Part shown: piece after piece, positions 1 through 5,844 of the stretch | How the letters are laid out: every line of letters starts with the position of its first letter | Numbering within the stretch: position 1 is the stretch's first letter | NCBI GenBank assembly: GCA_047971685.1 | Contig: JBKDZW010000087.1 | Location: forward strand, 1 to 22,192 | DNA: 22,192 nt | Source of the DNA: JAJXWB01 sp047971685 | Lineage (GTDB): Bacteria; Pseudomonadota; Alphaproteobacteria; Rhizobiales; Beijerinckiaceae | Direction: 5' to 3' | Notes under the pieces: model-generated | What the model was told of the DNA's origin: nothing | Databases searched by the model: none | Seen by the model: the letters and a program-made list of their open reading frames with translations, nothing else | Position numbers and translations under genes: made by a program

Positions 1-949
1 AGCCGATGGCGACCATCGCATAGGCCATGCCGAGATAGCCGAAGATCGGCTTCCTGGAGAAGGTCGAGACGATGTGGCTGATGAGGCCGAAGGCCGGCAG
101 GATCAGGATGTAGACTTCCGGGTGGCCGAAGAACCAGAACAGATGCTGGAACAGGAGCGGGTCGCCGCCGGCGGCCGGATCGAAGAAGGCCGTGCCGAAA
201 TTGCGGTCGGTCAGCAGCATGGTGATGGCGCCGGCCAGAACCGGCAGCGACAGCACCAGCAGGAAGGCGGTGACCAGCACCGACCAGGCAAACAGCGGCA
301 TCTTGTGCAGCGTCATGCCCGGCGCGCGCATGTTGAAGATGGTGGTGATGAAGTTGATCGCGCCAAGCAGCGACGACACGCCGGCCAGATGCAGCGACAG
401 AATGACGAAATCCATCGCCGGGCCGGGATGGCCAATATTGCTCGAAAGCGGCGGGTACATCACCCAGCCGCCGCCAAAGCCCTTCATGCCCGGCGCGCCC
501 TCGAAGAACATCGACATCAGCGCCAGCGACAGCGAGGCCGGCAGCAGCCAGAAGGAAATGTTGTTCAGGCGCGGAAAGGCCATGTCCGGCGCGCCGATCA
601 TCAACGGCACGAACCAATTGCCGAAGCCGCCGATCAGCGCGGGCATGACCATGAAGAAGATCATGATGACGCCGTGCGCGGTGATGAACACGTTGTAGAG
701 ATTTTTGGCCGCGTCCACCGAATTGTCGCCGTCGATGAACTGCGCCAGCCCGGGGAAGATCTGGATGCCGGGATTGGCGAGTTCAAGCCGCATGCCCAGC
801 GAAAGAAGGAAGCCGACGCAGCCAGCAAAGACCGCGAAGAACAGATAGAGCGTGCCGATGTCCTTGTGATTGGTCGACAGGAGATAGCGGCGCCATCCGG
901 TGGGATGGTCGGGCGCGTGGTCGGCGGCGTGAGCGGTGTTGGTGGCCAT
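1..949 (-). CDS. ctaD: Cytochrome c oxidase subunit I, N-terminal part (runs off the window)
   Basis: Catalytic subunit of the aa3-type haem-copper oxidase, which reduces O2 to water and pumps protons across the inner membrane. About 316 codons are present, starting at the ATG at 949 (MATNTAHAADH); the rest lies beyond the left edge. The translation carries family landmarks in order: STNHKDIGTLY near the N-terminus, the helix II haem ligand His in ITAHGVIMIFF, GGFGNWFVPL, NNISFWLLP, and the CuB His with the cross-linking Tyr in FFGHPEVYI. The later CuB His-His pair and the helix X haem ligands are outside the window. The gene lies 33 bp downstream of ctaC on the same strand, the usual operon order. 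No frame break is seen in the visible part. Confidence 0.97.
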   Translation of the reverse strand, partial: MATNTAHAADHAPDHPTGWRRYLLSTNHKDIGTLYLFFAVFAGCVGFLLSLGMRLELANPGIQIFPGLAQFIDGDNSVDAAKNLYNVFITAHGVIMIFFMVMPALIGGFGNWFVPLMIGAPDMAFPRLNNISFWLLPASLSLALMSMFFEGAPGMKGFGGGWVMYPPLSSNIGHPGPAMDFVILSLHLAGVSSLLGAINFITTIFNMRAPGMTLHKMPLFAWSVLVTAFLLVLSLPVLAGAITMLLTDRNFGTAFFDPAAGGDPLLFQHLFWFFGHPEVYILILPAFGLISHIVSTFSRKPIFGYLGMAYAMVAIG

Positions 950-982
950 GTTCGTAGCTTCCTTGAATTCCTCAGGCCTAAA

Positions 983-1891
983 TCAGCGGCTAGCGTCGGC
1001 GAGCGCGATGGCGCGGTCGGCGGCGGAAGCATATTTCTTTTTCGCGGCGGCAAGCCATTCGGCGTATTTCTGCTCGCTCACGACACGGAATACGATCGGC
1101 ATGAAGGCGTGGTCCTTGCCGCAGAGCTTCGAGCACTGGCCGTAATAGACGCCTTCGCGCTCCGCCTTGAACCAGGTCTCGTTGAGACGGCCGGGCACGG
1201 CGTCGATGCGGATGCCGAAGGACTGGATCACGAAGGAATGGATGACGTCGGCAGCGGTCACCTGAACGCGCACCACCTTGTTGACGGGCACCACGGCCTC
1301 GTTGTCGACCGAGAGCAGGCGCAGGTCGCCGGCCTTGAGATCCTTTTCGTCCTTCATGAGCGAATCGAAGGAAAAGCCCCCGTCCTGATCCTTGGGATAT
1401 TCGTAGGACCAGTACCATTGCTTGCCCGTGACCTTCACGGTCAGATCGCCCTTGGGCAGGGTCAATTGATGGGTCAGCAGGCGGAAGGAGGGAACCGCGA
1501 TGACGACGAGAATGAGCACCGGCACGATCGTCCACGCCACTTCGAGCAGGGCGTGATGCGTCGTGCGCGAGGGAACGGGATTGGCCTTCTCGTTGAAACG
1601 GACCATCACGTAAATCAGCAGGGCCAGAACGAACAGGCTGATGAAAACGATGATCGGCAGAAGAACGTCGTTGTGGAAAAAGTCGATCTCGCGCGCGATC
1701 GGCGTCTCGCCCTCGATCAGCTTGATCTGGCCGGGAACGGCGTGCCCGAACACGCCGCCTTCGGCCGCCAGGGCATAGGTCGCGCCGCCCAGAGCCGTGC
1801 TGGCGGCCGCAAAAGCCGCCAGTCCGGCGCGGGCTGATCTCGCGGCCCTCGCAACGCCTGAGAAATCGATCATCGCCCTGTTCACTCCCAT
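983..1891 (-). CDS. ctaC: Cytochrome c oxidase subunit II, CuA protein
   Basis: Membrane-anchored periplasmic subunit that takes electrons from cytochrome c through the binuclear CuA centre. The 302-residue product has a probable signal peptide (AAFAAASTALGGATYALA, then AEGG), two transmembrane segments at about residues 75-100 and 115-140, and a C-terminal cupredoxin domain. CuA ligands are visible: His in VIHSF, then C253, C257, H261 and M264 in YYGQCSKLCGKDHAFMPI. Lys255 replaces the usual Glu of CSELCG, whose carboxylate helps bind Mg at the subunit I/II interface in studied enzymes. An alternative ATG lies at 1873; both have a purine-rich stretch upstream, so the start is uncertain by six codons. 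It precedes ctaD. The upstream spacer carries tandem repeats. Confidence 0.96.
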   Translation of the reverse strand: MGVNRAMIDFSGVARAARSARAGLAAFAAASTALGGATYALAAEGGVFGHAVPGQIKLIEGETPIAREIDFFHNDVLLPIIVFISLFVLALLIYVMVRFNEKANPVPSRTTHHALLEVAWTIVPVLILVVIAVPSFRLLTHQLTLPKGDLTVKVTGKQWYWSYEYPKDQDGGFSFDSLMKDEKDLKAGDLRLLSVDNEAVVPVNKVVRVQVTAADVIHSFVIQSFGIRIDAVPGRLNETWFKAEREGVYYGQCSKLCGKDHAFMPIVFRVVSEQKYAEWLAAAKKKYASAADRAIALADASR

Positions 1892-1928
1892 TTCTCACCT
1901 GTCGATACAGGCGCCGATACGCCCGAAT

Positions 1929-1995
1929 GCATCTACAAACGCCAGAAGCATCTACAAACGCCAGAAGCATCTGCGGATACCCGAAGCATCTGCGG
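1929..1995. repeat. 19-bp tandem repeat upstream of ctaC
   Basis: Two perfect units of GCATCTACAAACGCCAGAA at 1929-1947 and 1948-1966 are followed by a diverged third unit (1967-1985, GCATCTGCGGATACCCGAA) and a partial fourth (1986-1995). The bases before 1929 (1911-1928) look like a further degraded unit. The array begins 37 bp upstream of the ctaC ATG at 1891. Confidence 0.85.
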
Positions 1996-2013
1996 CCGGC
2001 GGCGCCCGTCAGC

Positions 2014-2088
2014 CTTGCGCCCAATTGCGCACGCCCAAATCGCGTGCGCCCGAATTACATGCGGCCAGATTGCGCGCCGCCAACATTC
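2014..2088. repeat. 15-bp imperfect tandem repeat, five units
   Basis: Five consecutive 15-bp units start at 2014, 2029, 2044, 2059 and 2074. They read CTTGCGCCCAATTGC, GCACGCCCAAATCGC, GTGCGCCCGAATTAC, ATGCGGCCAGATTGC and GCGCCGCCAACATTC, so the core GC(G/C)CCAAATTGC is kept with several substitutions per unit. On the minus strand the period is five codons. Confidence 0.75.
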
Positions 2089-2285
2089 CGCAGAGTTCCC
2101 GAAAGAATCCAAGCACGGCTCTGTCCATCAAGCCAGTTAAAATCACAATCGTCTTTGAAGCGCAACATGTACATCCAGCGGGACGCTCGCTTGACAGCAA
2201 CGCCCCGTTTGCTACCAGCCTCTAGTGGCCGCCGCCTCGCGCCGGCTGTGTCTGGAGCATGGAGACCGCCGGCTCCGCTTTGCGT

Positions 2286-2351
2286 TGCGTTGCACGATTG
2301 TCTTGGTTGCGTTCCACGATTCTCTTGCGGGCCGCCGGTTTCTCTCTTGCG
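2286..2351. repeat. 22-bp imperfect tandem repeat upstream of the IalB gene
   Basis: Units at 2286-2307 and 2308-2329 match at 18 of 22 positions (shared TGCGTT.CACGATT.TCTTG). A third, more diverged copy at 2330-2351 keeps the final CTCTTGCG. The hairpin at 2348-2370 overlaps the end of the array. Confidence 0.65.
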
Positions 2352-2370
2352 GGAAGTCGGCTTTCCCGCA
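2348..2370 (+). other. GC-rich hairpin in the IalB gene leader
   Basis: TGCGGGAA (2348-2355) pairs with TTCCCGCA (2363-2370) around a short loop, an 8-bp perfect stem. It lies 64 bp before the chosen IalB start codon and has no T-run, so it is not a classical terminator. It could be part of the 5' leader structure. Confidence 0.4.
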
Positions 2371-2434
2371 GGGAGCGAGTTTCCCAGCAGTGAGCCAATT
2401 CCTCCGAATGGAGCCAATAAGGCGGACAAAGCGC

Positions 2435-3013
2435 ATGATCCCCTTTTCAGATAAAAGACCCTTCATCCGGGCGGCGGCTGTGCTTTCCCTTGCCGCCGTG
2501 CTGGCCCTGACGGCAAGCATCGCGTTTCTTTCCGATAAAGCGCGCGCCCAGGCCGCAAAATCCGAAACGCCCACGCCGTCGGGCGAAAGCCAGCAAAAGG
2601 CCAAGTTCAACGATTGGGAATTGCGCTGCGAGACGCCGCCGGGCGCCGCAAAACAGCAATGCGCCCTGCTTCAATCGGTCGCAGCCGACGATCGTCCAAA
2701 CATCAATCTCGTGGTCATCACGCTCAAGACCGCCGACGGCAAGAGCCGGCTGTTGCGCGTGATCGCGCCGCTCGGCGTTCTCCTGCCCAACGGGCTCGGC
2801 CTCAAGATCGACCAGACCGATGTCGGGCGCGCGGGGTTCGTGCGCTGCCTGCCGACGGGCTGCGTGGCCGAGGTCATCATGGACGACAAGCTGCTCGACC
2901 AGCTCAAGACCGGCAAGACCGCGACATTCATCATCTACCAGACGCCCGAGGAAGGCGTCGGCATTCCGCTCAATCTCGCCGGTTTCGGCCCCGGATACGA
3001 GGCGCTGCCCTGA
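2435..3013 (+). CDS. IalB-family secreted protein (invasion-associated locus B-like)
   Basis: A 192-residue product of the invasion-associated locus B family, small periplasmic or outer-membrane-associated proteins common in Hyphomicrobiales. The family has a link to host-cell entry in Bartonella but no known biochemical activity. The N-terminus has a signal-anchor-like hydrophobic stretch (AAAVLSLAAVLALTASIAFL), then FNDWELRCETPP, a second Cys in QQCALLQS, and the paired cysteines in FVRCLPTGCVAEV that typify the family. I chose the ATG at 2435, about 10 bp after AAGGCGGA; an in-frame ATG at 2408 would add nine residues. The gene is divergent from ctaC. A stem (GTTTCAGGC, 3051-3059; GCCTGAAAC, 3074-3082) follows it. 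In this non-pathogen-like context a general envelope role is more likely than invasion. Confidence 0.88.
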   Translation: MIPFSDKRPFIRAAAVLSLAAVLALTASIAFLSDKARAQAAKSETPTPSGESQQKAKFNDWELRCETPPGAAKQQCALLQSVAADDRPNINLVVITLKTADGKSRLLRVIAPLGVLLPNGLGLKIDQTDVGRAGFVRCLPTGCVAEVIMDDKLLDQLKTGKTATFIIYQTPEEGVGIPLNLAGFGPGYEALP

Positions 3014-3050
3014 TTGGGCAAGGCGGAATTCCGGCGCGGGCCGGCTTGCC

Positions 3051-3082
3051 GTTTCAGGCTCTCCCGAGGGCTGGCCTGAAAC
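3051..3082 (+). terminator. Possible stem-loop terminator after the IalB gene
   Basis: GTTTCAGGC and GCCTGAAAC form a perfect 9-bp stem with a 14-nt loop, 37 bp after the stop codon. There is no T-run after it, so it may act as an mRNA 3' end stabiliser or a weak or Rho-assisted terminator. Confidence 0.4.
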
Positions 3083-3099
3083 TGCGGCGCCGGCTATAT
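3071..3099 (+). promoter_or_regulatory. Candidate promoter of the lipoprotein gene
   Basis: CTATAT at 3094-3099 matches the -10 form often seen in alphaproteobacteria. CTGGCC at 3071-3076, 17 bp upstream, keeps four of six bases of CTTGAC. The start codon follows 24 bp later with GGGAG in between. This is pattern matching only. Confidence 0.35.
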
Positions 3100-3122
3100 A
3101 TTGGGCCTCGTTGGGAGTTTAG

Positions 3123-3758
3123 ATGATGAGCGTGGGTTTTCGGGCGCGCGGCGGCGCGATCGCCGTTGTGGTGGCGGCAGGTCTCGTTTCGGCGGGTTGC
3201 GGCGGGCCTGCCGGATCGGTGGCGGGCGGCGATCCCGATCCGGTTTCCACCAAGCTCGGCAATCTCCTGGCCTTCAATTCGACGACCGCCCCGCCCCTGC
3301 ACGGCAAGAATGCGGGACCGCGCATCGATTGCCCGGTCGTGCAGATCGAACCCGGTCGGGCGGAAGTTCGCGTCGGCGGCCCCGATTCGAGCAGCGTGCG
3401 CTATCAGATCGCCATCGGCCAGGTGGCGCGCGATTGTTCGCAGTCCAACGGTCAGCTTCTCGTGCGCGTGGGCGTGGAAGTCGGCGTCATCACCGGCCCG
3501 GCCGGCGGCCCCGGCACCTATACGGCGCCCATGACCGTCGCCCTGCGGCGCACGAGCGACGAGAAGGTCATGGCCTCCAAGACCTATCAGGTTGGCGGCG
3601 CCGTTGGCGCAAACGGCAACACAACCAACGCGCTGGTCGCCGACCCGCTCCAGGCCCCCTATATCAACGAGCACGCCGCCGACGATTACGAAGTGGTGCT
3701 GTCCATGGGCGGCGCTTCCGAGAGCCGGCGTGCGCGTCGCGAGCGTCGCCGGCGCTGA
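3123..3758 (+). CDS. Conserved-type hypothetical lipoprotein
   Basis: The 211-residue product begins with a lipoprotein signal: a basic n-region, a hydrophobic stretch (AIAVVVAAGLVSA) and the lipobox LVSAGC, with lipidation expected at the Cys. The mature part has two Cys (IDCPVV and ARDCSQ) that could form a disulfide, a beta-rich middle (LLVRVGVEVGVITGPAGGPG) and an Arg-rich C-terminus (ESRRARRERRRR). I do not recognise a characterised family. Two adjacent ATGs, at 3123 and 3126, both follow GGGAG at 3113-3117; the second has the better spacing. It lies between an IalB-family gene and the glycine cleavage operon but has its own likely promoter and a GC stem after it, so it is probably a single-gene unit with an envelope function. 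Confidence 0.8.
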   Translation: MMSVGFRARGGAIAVVVAAGLVSAGCGGPAGSVAGGDPDPVSTKLGNLLAFNSTTAPPLHGKNAGPRIDCPVVQIEPGRAEVRVGGPDSSSVRYQIAIGQVARDCSQSNGQLLVRVGVEVGVITGPAGGPGTYTAPMTVALRRTSDEKVMASKTYQVGGAVGANGNTTNALVADPLQAPYINEHAADDYEVVLSMGGASESRRARRERRRR

Positions 3759-3780
3759 ACCCCTCCACGAAACCCGAAAC

Positions 3781-3813
3781 GGCCGCCTTTCCACAGATGC
3801 GGCGGCCCGGTTT
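3781..3813 (+). terminator. Possible terminator after the lipoprotein gene
   Basis: GGCCGCC (3781-3787) pairs with GGCGGCC (3801-3807) around a 13-nt loop and is followed by only a short TTT. It sits 22 bp past the lipoprotein stop and just before the promoter candidate of the gcv operon. Weak as an intrinsic terminator. Confidence 0.4.
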
Positions 3814-3824
3814 GCGCGAGGCGA

Positions 3825-3852
3825 TTGACAGGCGCGCGCGCGCGGTTACATC
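3825..3852 (+). promoter_or_regulatory. Candidate promoter of the glycine cleavage operon
   Basis: A perfect TTGACA (3825-3830) is followed, 16 bp later, by TACATC (3847-3852). Transcription would then begin near 3860, about 15 nt before the first riboswitch stem, which fits. The spacer is an alternating GC run. The -10 is a poor match, so confidence rests on the -35 and on the position. Confidence 0.45.
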
Positions 3853-3874
3853 TGGCTTCCGTCAGTAAAAGATC

Positions 3875-4100
3875 TTTTGCGGAAGAGACCGGCAGGGCAG
3901 CGCCCGGCCGGCGCCGAAGGCGCAACCGCCCCGGAAACGCTCAGGCAAACGGACCGCAAAAGGATGACGCTCTGGAAAGCGGCGCTGCGCTGAACGCGCA
4001 ACGCCCACCGACGGGGGTAACCGGCCGTTTTTGGAATTTCCAGGGCGGAAATTCCAAAAACGCAGTCCGGGAAATCTCTCAGGTCACGGGACAGAGGGGG
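3875..4100 (+). ncRNA. Tandem glycine riboswitch (two aptamers)
   Basis: Two glycine-aptamer signatures follow each other. Aptamer 1 (about 3875-3961) is closed by TTTTGCGG (3875-3882) pairing with CCGCAAAA (3954-3961) and contains GGAAGAGACC, GCCGAAGGCGCAACCGCCCC and GGAAACGCTCAGGCAAACGG. Aptamer 2 (about 3968-4100) is closed by CTCTG (3970-3974) with CAGAG (4092-4096) and contains GCTCTGGAAAG, CACCGACGGGGGTAA and GGGAAATCTCTCAGGTCACGGGACAG. These are the conserved blocks of the gcvT element (Rfam glycine riboswitch). Its position 50 bp before gcvT fits glycine-induced expression. About 40 bp after aptamer 2, ATTCCGGAGG holds the gcvT Shine-Dalgarno; no clear intrinsic terminator is seen, so control at translation initiation is the more likely mode. 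A 16-bp perfect hairpin (4026-4062) extends aptamer 2. Confidence 0.95.
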
Positions 4101-4149
4101 CGCCGCCGGCCTGTCGCCTGCGGACGCGCATCTGGATTCCGGAGGCACT

Positions 4150-5274
4150 TTGACCGATCCATCCTCGACCCAAGCGCTCGCGTTTACGCCGCTGCACGCG
4201 CTGCACCTGGAGCTTGGCGCGCGCATGGCGCCCTTTGCGGGCTACGACATGCCGATCCAATATCCGACCGGCGTAATGCGGGAGCATTTGCACACACGCG
4301 AAAAATGCGGGCTGTTCGACGTGTCCCACATGGGCCAGGCGGTCCTGTCGGGGCCAGGCGCCTGCGCGCGGCTGGAGACGCTCGCGCCCGGCGATATCGT
4401 CGCGCTGGCGCCCGGGCGCACGCGCTACACGCAGTTTCTGAACGCCGATGGCGGCATCGTCGACGATCTCATGGTCACCCGCCTGCCCGGCGAGACGGAG
4501 CGCCTGTTCATCGTCTGCAATGCGGCGCGAAAAGCGGTCGATTTCGCGCTTGTGCGCGAAAAGCTGCCGGAACTCGCGCTCCAGACGTTCGAGAACCGCG
4601 CGCTGATCGCCCTCCAGGGACCAAGCGCCAGCATGGTTCTCGAAGGGATGATTCCCGGCGTCGGCGCCATGGTCTTCATGCAGGGCCGCGATTTCGAGTG
4701 GCGCGACAGTCCAGTGTTCGTCACGCGCTCGGGCTATACGGGCGAGGACGGGTACGAGATTTCCCTGCCTGCTTCGCAAGCGGACATCTTCGCCAGGCAA
4801 TTGCTGGGTCATCCCGATTGCCTGCCCATCGGGCTGGGCGCGCGCGATTCGCTCAGGCTTGAGGCGGGATTGTGCCTCTATGGCCACGACATCGACGAGA
4901 CGACGGACCCGATCGAGGCCAATCTTGCCTGGTCGATTTCCAGACGCCGCCGCACGGAAGGCGGCTTTCCCGGCGCAGCGCGCATTCAGAAGGCGCTCCG
5001 CGACGGGCCTGCCCGCGTGCGCGTGGGCCTGACCTTCGAGGGCCGCCAGCCCGCGCGCGAAGGCGCGGAGATTGCGACGCCCGATGGCGCGGTCGTCGGC
5101 CAGATCACGTCGGGCGGCTTTGGGCCGAGCCTCGGGGCGCCCTGCGCCATGGGCTATGTGGCGCGCGAATTTGCAAGCGTTGGAACCGAACTCGCCGCGC
5201 TGGTGCGCGGCAAGGCGCTGGCTGCGCGGGTGGCGAAAACGCCATTTACGCCAAACCGCTATTTCAAGGGTTGA
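4150..5274 (+). CDS. gcvT: Glycine cleavage system T-protein, aminomethyltransferase
   Basis: Takes the aminomethyl group from lipoylated GcvH and transfers its one-carbon unit to tetrahydrofolate, releasing ammonia. The 374-residue product shows the family order: TPLHALHLELGARMAPFAGYDMPIQY, the GLFDVSHMGQ folate-binding segment, GGIVDDLMVTR with the catalytic Asp (D105/D106), ALIALQGPSA, RSGYTGEDGYEI, LGARDSLRLEAGLCLYGHD, and a C-terminal barrel ending in PFTPNRYFKG. It starts with a rare TTG at 4150, preceded by GGAGG at 4141-4145. The start is four bases from the SD, which is tight; no other in-frame start fits the family N-terminus better. First gene of the riboswitch-controlled operon, 12 bp before gcvH. 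Confidence 0.97.
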   Translation: MTDPSSTQALAFTPLHALHLELGARMAPFAGYDMPIQYPTGVMREHLHTREKCGLFDVSHMGQAVLSGPGACARLETLAPGDIVALAPGRTRYTQFLNADGGIVDDLMVTRLPGETERLFIVCNAARKAVDFALVREKLPELALQTFENRALIALQGPSASMVLEGMIPGVGAMVFMQGRDFEWRDSPVFVTRSGYTGEDGYEISLPASQADIFARQLLGHPDCLPIGLGARDSLRLEAGLCLYGHDIDETTDPIEANLAWSISRRRRTEGGFPGAARIQKALRDGPARVRVGLTFEGRQPAREGAEIATPDGAVVGQITSGGFGPSLGAPCAMGYVAREFASVGTELAALVRGKALAARVAKTPFTPNRYFKG

Positions 5275-5286
5275 AGGGAGAGAGCC

Positions 5287-5664
5287 ATGGCGACGATCCG
5301 CTATACGCAAGATCACGAATATATCCGCATCGAGGGCGATATCGGCACAGTCGGCATTTCCGACCATGCGCAGCATGCGCTGGGCGATGTCGTTTTCGTC
5401 GAGCTGCCCGATGTCGGCAAGGCCGTCGAACAGGGGGGCGAGGCCGCCGTCGTCGAGAGCGTGAAGGCGGCCAGCGAAGTCTATGCGCCGGTCGCCGGCG
5501 AGGTGGTCGAGGTCAATAGCGAACTCGAGGGCGCGCCCGCCAAGGTTAACGAAGACCCGCTCGGCGCCGGCTGGTTCATGAAAATCCGCATTGCGGACGC
5601 CAGCCAGCTCGACGGCCTCATGGACGAGGCGGCCTATCAGGCGTTTCTGAAGACGCTGGACTAG
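5287..5664 (+). CDS. gcvH: Glycine cleavage system H-protein, lipoyl carrier
   Basis: Small shuttle protein whose lipoamide arm carries the aminomethyl intermediate among P-, T- and L-proteins. The 125 residues are the usual family length. The lipoylation site is K60 in VVESVKAASEVYAP, preceded by the GDVVFVELPDVG strand pair, and the C-terminus has GAGWFMKI and the DEAAYQAFL helix. The start follows AAGGGAGAGAG at a good distance. Its stop codon TAG (5662-5664) is the first part of a RIME-like element, which separates it from gcvPA. No gcvL is seen; the L-protein is normally supplied by a shared lipoamide dehydrogenase elsewhere. Confidence 0.97.
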   Translation: MATIRYTQDHEYIRIEGDIGTVGISDHAQHALGDVVFVELPDVGKAVEQGGEAAVVESVKAASEVYAPVAGEVVEVNSELEGAPAKVNEDPLGAGWFMKIRIADASQLDGLMDEAAYQAFLKTLD

Positions 5665-5766
5665 AGCAATTCCAGCAAAAGTGGATACCGGTTTTGCGTC
5701 CGGAAATGCGAAAAATCAAATAGCCAGAGCGTTACAATGATTCAATGAAAAGCGGAAACGCTCTAG
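5661..5766. repeat. RIME-like intergenic element, copy 1 (gcvH-gcvPA)
   Basis: A 106-bp element bounded by inverted ends CTAGAGC (5661-5667) and GCTCTAG (5760-5766). Inside are AATTCCAGCAAAAGTGGATA, CCGGTTTTGCGTCCGGAAAT, GCGAAAAATCAAATAGCCAG and AGCGTTACAATG. A related element of 107 bp with the same ends lies at 14985-15091. The block AGAGCA-(A/T)TTCC-AGCAAAAGTG-CCGGTTTTGCG resembles the mosaic intergenic elements (RIME) known from Rhizobiales genomes. It overlaps the gcvH stop codon. Confidence 0.8.
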
Positions 5767-5844
5767 ACGGACAGACCGGGCGCCGTGATCGCGAGATCGC
5801 CCGCCTCGCAATGACGGCCCATGTTTCAAGCAAGTGGATACCAG

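Larger units (their letters stand above)
1892..2434. other. Divergent spacer ctaC / ialB, made largely of short tandem repeats
   Basis: This 543-bp stretch separates the divergent ctaC and IalB-family genes and must hold both promoters. It contains three families of short tandem repeats (19, 15 and 22 bp, listed separately) and a GC-rich hairpin at 2348-2370. Several reading frames stay open here, on both strands, because of the repeats; none has a recognisable product or a convincing ribosome binding site. A TTGACA hexamer at 2191-2196 on the plus strand, followed 16 bp later by TACCAG, is the best promoter candidate for the IalB gene but is weak. Confidence 0.6.

Noticed and set aside
74..1837. 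A 587-codon open frame on the plus strand
   Set aside because: It lies antisense to ctaC and ctaD, whose translations match known families in full. Its residues are rich in Arg, Gln, Gly, His and Asp with no domain, as expected for an antisense frame in GC-rich DNA.
2009..2200. 63-codon minus-strand frame with a five-residue periodicity like pentapeptide repeats
   Set aside because: The periodicity (NLAAC-NSGAR-DLGVR) comes from the 15-bp DNA repeat. The central hydrophobic residue is not kept well, there are only about four units, and no ribosome binding site is seen. Kept as a repeat, not as a gene.
1927..2454. 175-codon plus-strand frame through the ctaC-ialB spacer
   Set aside because: Its sequence consists of translated short repeats and overlaps the start of the IalB gene in another frame; there is no recognisable domain.
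4084..5376. 430-codon minus-strand frame
   Set aside because: Antisense to gcvT and gcvH, with typical shadow composition.
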